In this document: positions 61,112-64,000 of the stretch, one piece after another
Layout of the letters: each line of letters begins with the position of its first letter
How positions within the stretch are numbered: position 1 is the stretch's first letter
DNA from: Kofleriaceae bacterium
GTDB lineage: Bacteria; Myxococcota_A; Polyangia; Haliangiales; Haliangiaceae
NCBI GenBank assembly: GCA_025357755.1
Contig: JANXOP010000079.1
Coordinates: forward strand, 1 to 64,000
Direction: 5' to 3'
Length of the DNA stretch: 64,000 nucleotides
The notes under the pieces: generated by a model
The model's input: only the letters and a program-made list of their open reading frames with translations
The model's database searches: none
Told to the model about the DNA's origin: nothing
Program-made: the position numbers and the translations under genes

Positions 61112-64000
61112 TTAGCTCGTCACGCGCGCTTTGACGTGCTGGATCCAGTGACCATCGGGCTGGACGTCGAGCCCGACACGCTCGGTGCGATTCGCGAGGC
61201 GCTCGGCGATGCCGACATCTCGACAGGCGACCTCGGTGAGTCCGATCGCGCCGGCCGGGACCCTCGGCAGCACCTCGATCACGCGCTCGACGTTCTGACC
61301 GAAGTAGTCGAGGCGACCGGCGTGGGTGAGCGCCATCATCGGGCCGCGGTGGACCGCGACGACGCATTGCAACTTCTCGGTCTGCGGATGAGCGGAGACC
61401 CTTGCCTGCAGCGCGAGCGCCGCCTCGACCGCCGCGGTTGGCCGATCGAACGCGGTGATCACCATGCCGCCGAACGTCTTCACGATCGTGCCGCCATGCT
61501 CCTTCGCGAGCTCTGCGGCGAGCTCGAAGAACTGCGACGCGACCGGGAAGGCCTTCGCATCACCGAGCTGCCTGAACAGAGCCGACGCGTCGTCGAGCTG
61601 TGCGACCACGAGCGTGGTCTGCGTGATCGCCATCAAGCGACCAGGCGCGAGTTGCTGATCGGGGAACAGCTCGCGGAACGTCGAGGTCGCCATCGCGCGC
61701 GCCGCGGTGAGCGCGAAGGCGCGATCACCCGCACGTTCGACGCGCACGACGATCTCGTGGCCTGCGGTGCTCGCGAACGTGATCAGCTGATCGCCCGCGG
61801 TGAGTGCGGGAATCTCGGCGGGTTTACCGAGCATGATATCGACCCGTCGGACCCCGCCAGCTGCGACGACGCGGACCTCGTGCTCGCCGGAGAGTTGCGC
61901 GGACCGCACGACGTAGTATCCCGACGGGAGCGCGAGCGGCAACACGAAGCGTTCGTTCGGCTGGAGCCGGATCTGCGCGACGACGTGCGGGAAGTTGCCG
62001 GGGCCACCGACGCAGAAGGTCTCGGTCGAGACATCGCGAATCATGGGCGCGGCGCGGAAGACTAGCTCGATCGCGCGCGAGAAATCGACGCGGTAGTCGA
62101 GGTTGCACGCCTTGCAGCTCGCGTGCTCTTCGATCTTGGCGAGCGAATCGACGACGTTCGAAGGAATCTTGCACGACGGGCAGATCACGTCCCACACCAT
62201 CTCGACGAGGCCGAGCCGGGTCGCGTGGAGCGCCGCATCGACCACGTGGTGCTCGGGCACGTCGAATTTCTGCGCGAGCTCGAGCGGGCGAATCCGCGCG
62301 ACATCTTGATCGGAGGCTCGCTCGAGGTAGTGGATGATCGCGTCCGCGGCACGCTCGTCGGTCGCGGCGGCGAGCTCGACTCGGCCCTTCTCGAGGCGGG
62401 TGCGCGCATCGCTCGCGAGCACGACCTCGGGCGCGATCGGATCGATCCCAGGGGCAGGTCCCGCAGCGAGGATCGCATCGAGGCGGCGATAGACCTTGCC
62501 GAGCTTGCGCTTGTAGACGATGCCCATCTGCCACTTCGAGGCGAAGCGCGCGATCAAGCGACGCGGCTCCATCGTCACGATGTTGCGCACGCGCGTCCCG
62601 CCGTTCGGTAAGCGCTCGAGCGTGACCTCGGCGGTGTACCAGCGCAGGACGCCTCGATCGAAGACGCGGAGCACGGTGTGACGCGTTCCTTCGACCCATT
62701 CGTACGGCATCTCCTGCCAGCGCAGCGGCATGCCCGCGACGGTCTGGCGCCCGGTCGTGCGCTCGGCGGTGATCTCGAACTTCACGGCGGTGAGCCCCGC
62801 CGCGCGATTCATCTTCTCGGTGTTCGACACGTACGGCCACAGCTGCTCCGGCGAACACGCAAGGTCCCACTGGAACGCGTAGGTCTGGACCCAGCTCGGC
62901 TTGATGATCGGGTGCGATGGGTGAGCCTTGACGGCCGCGGTCGAGCCCGAGACGACCTGCTCGATCGCGGCGAGCATCTCGGTCGCATCTTGGGGACGCG
63001 TGCTCGGATCCTTCTGCAGGCAACGCGCGACGAGCGCGCTGAGCGCGGGCGAGACGTCGGGGACGAGGCTCGCGAGGGTCGGTGGCGTGGTGCTGGCGAT
63101 CTCCATGAGCATGGCGACCTGACCCTCGCTCTTGGACGCGAACGGCGAGCGCCCGGCGATCATCGTGAACAGCGACGACGCGAGCGCGTAGACGTCGGTG
63201 GCAGCCGTCACGCCTTGGTTCAGGCACTGCTCGGGCGCCATGTACTCCGGCGTGCCGAGCAGCTGACCTTCACGCGTTCCCTCGTGTGGCGCGGCTTCGA
63301 TCAGCCGCGCGATGCCGAAGTCGCCGAGCTTCACGATCTGTTCGTTCGCTGCGGCTTCGTGTTCGAGGCCGTCGCGCACGAACATCAAGTTATCGGGTTT
63401 GACGTCGCGATGAACGATGCCCTGGCGATGCGGCTCCTCGAGCGCGTGGCACGCGTCCACGATGATGCCGATCGCCAGCATCGAGGGCAGCGTACCGAGC
63501 TTCTTCAGCGCCGCCGCGACGCTGCCACCGTGTACGAGCTCGAGCACGAGGTAGTGGAGGCCGCGATCTTCATTGAGATCGATGATGTTCGCGACGTAGG
63601 GACTGCCGACCAGCGCGAGCACGCGAGCTTCCTTGCGGAACCTGCGCAGCAATGCCGGATCGGCCGCGATCTCGGGCTTGAGCAGCTTGATCGCGACATC
63701 GGGACCGCCGGCGAGATCATGCGCGGACCACACCTCACCGCTCGAGCCGACGCCGAGCTGGCGCGAGAGCTCGAAGCGGCCGAGCTGGAGGCCAGGCCCG
63801 GGTCGCGGCGAGCGAACCTGGTCGCCATCCAAGTCCTCGACGGTGGCGCGCATCGCACGTGTGCCGAGCTCGAGCCGGCGAGCCACGTCGAGCGCGGTCG
63901 GCCGGTGGTCCGGATCCGCGAGCAACATCTGATCGATCATCGCGCGCAGTGCGGGTGGCGGCGTTCGCGTGCCGGCGAACAGCGCGAGGAGGGCGCCGAG
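61112..64000 (-). CDS. Double Ser/Thr kinase, START-like, zinc-ribbon and cyclase-like fusion protein (N-terminus cut off)
   Basis: 962 residues are visible; the protein continues past the right edge. The first ~50 visible residues (PPPALRAMIDQMLLADPDHRPTALDVARRL) are the end of a first kinase domain. A complete second kinase follows: FELSRQLGVGSSGEV, AIKLLK, HRDVKPDN, GDFGIAR and GTPEYMAPEQ. Next comes a START/SRPBCC-like domain (WVQTYAFQWDLACSPEQLWPYVSNTEKMNRAAGL), a CPSC...CKAC zinc ribbon in a DUF5939-like region, and a class III cyclase-like domain (VAQLDDASALFRQLGD; KTFGGMVITAF; RLDYFGQNVERVIEVL). The second metal Asp of cyclases (GD) is Gly here (codons at 61466-61471), so cyclase activity is doubtful. 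Confidence 0.85.
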   Translation of the reverse strand, partial: LGALLALFAGTRTPPPALRAMIDQMLLADPDHRPTALDVARRLELGTRAMRATVEDLDGDQVRSPRPGPGLQLGRFELSRQLGVGSSGEVWSAHDLAGGPDVAIKLLKPEIAADPALLRRFRKEARVLALVGSPYVANIIDLNEDRGLHYLVLELVHGGSVAAALKKLGTLPSMLAIGIIVDACHALEEPHRQGIVHRDVKPDNLMFVRDGLEHEAAANEQIVKLGDFGIARLIEAAPHEGTREGQLLGTPEYMAPEQCLNQGVTAATDVYALASSLFTMIAGRSPFASKSEGQVAMLMEIASTTPPTLASLVPDVSPALSALVARCLQKDPSTRPQDATEMLAAIEQVVSGSTAAVKAHPSHPIIKPSWVQTYAFQWDLACSPEQLWPYVSNTEKMNRAAGLTAVKFEITAERTTGRQTVAGMPLRWQEMPYEWVEGTRHTVLRVFDRGVLRWYTAEVTLERLPNGGTRVRNIVTMEPRRLIARFASKWQMGIVYKRKLGKVYRRLDAILAAGPAPGIDPIAPEVVLASDARTRLEKGRVELAAATDERAADAIIHYLERASDQDVARIRPLELAQKFDVPEHHVVDAALHATRLGLVEMVWDVICPSCKIPSNVVDSLAKIEEHASCKACNLDYRVDFSRAIELVFRAAPMIRDVSTETFCVGGPGNFPHVVAQIRLQPNERFVLPLALPSGYYVVRSAQLSGEHEVRVVAAGGVRRVDIMLGKPAEIPALTAGDQLITFASTAGHEIVVRVERAGDRAFALTAARAMATSTFRELFPDQQLAPGRLMAITQTTLVVAQLDDASALFRQLGDAKAFPVASQFFELAAELAKEHGGTIVKTFGGMVITAFDRPTAAVEAALALQARVSAHPQTEKLQCVVAVHRGPMMALTHAGRLDYFGQNVERVIEVLPRVPAGAIGLTEVACRDVGIAERLANRTERVGLDVQPDGHWIQHVKARVTS

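Overview
High-GC, almost wall-to-wall coding DNA (about 57 protein genes, no gene-free stretch over 300 bases, no tRNA, rRNA, transposase, phage gene or CRISPR array seen). At least five eukaryote-like Ser/Thr kinases, TPR/PEGA partner proteins, many lipoproteins, two glycine-rich secreted lipoproteins, GTG/TTG starts and 4-base ATGA/GTGA overlaps point to a bacterium of the Myxococcota (myxobacterium-like). This placement is inferred from gene content, not from a marker gene.

Layout. 1-7.5 kb: a partial alpha/beta hydrolase, a LamG lipoprotein, a LigD-type 3'-phosphoesterase, a GFO/IDH/MocA oxidoreductase, an XPB-like helicase with its Bax1-like nuclease, and a phosphoesterase-like protein fused to a tetraheme cytochrome c. 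7.5-10.1 kb: ahcY and an ArsR-methyltransferase fusion regulator. 10.2-26.3 kb: kinase-rich region (four kinases, two with TPR/PEGA partners) enclosing a molybdopterin oxidoreductase and a minus-strand block of a glycine-rich lipoprotein, argH, lysA, a di-heme cytochrome lipoprotein and two paralogous kinases. 26.3-40.1 kb: MDR oxidoreductase, XRE-cupin regulator, upp, an ArsR/VOC/SRPBCC operon behind a perfect palindrome, a BPI-like lipoprotein, a queuosine-precursor transporter, a GMC-type oxidoreductase, ppk1, and a TPR-SUFU protein. 40.2-51.1 kb: a MacB-type ABC operon with three successive membrane-fusion proteins, a four-lipoprotein operon, a glycine-rich lipoprotein and a TolC-like channel. 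51.1-56.1 kb: a three-gene PEGA/Kelch/beta-propeller operon, a DsbA-like lipoprotein with an intrinsic terminator, and a DUF3108-like lipoprotein. 56.3-61.1 kb: korA-korB, a retropepsin-like lipoprotein and a SEC-C protein. 61.1 kb to the right edge: a truncated giant protein with two kinase domains, a START-like domain, a zinc ribbon and a cyclase-like domain.

The most important anomaly is a sharp codon-usage switch inside ahcY near 7.96-8.0 kb. Leucine is mostly CTG to the left and overwhelmingly CTC to the right. The first ~8 kb therefore either came from a different (related) genome by recombination or was joined to the rest by an assembly error at a conserved gene. Links between left-hand and right-hand genes should be treated with caution until this is checked.

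The most unusual biology is the double-kinase/START/cyclase-like fusion at the right edge, the three-adaptor ABC efflux operon with its lipoprotein cluster, a strongly structured leader in front of the first kinase gene, and the palindrome-controlled ArsR operon.
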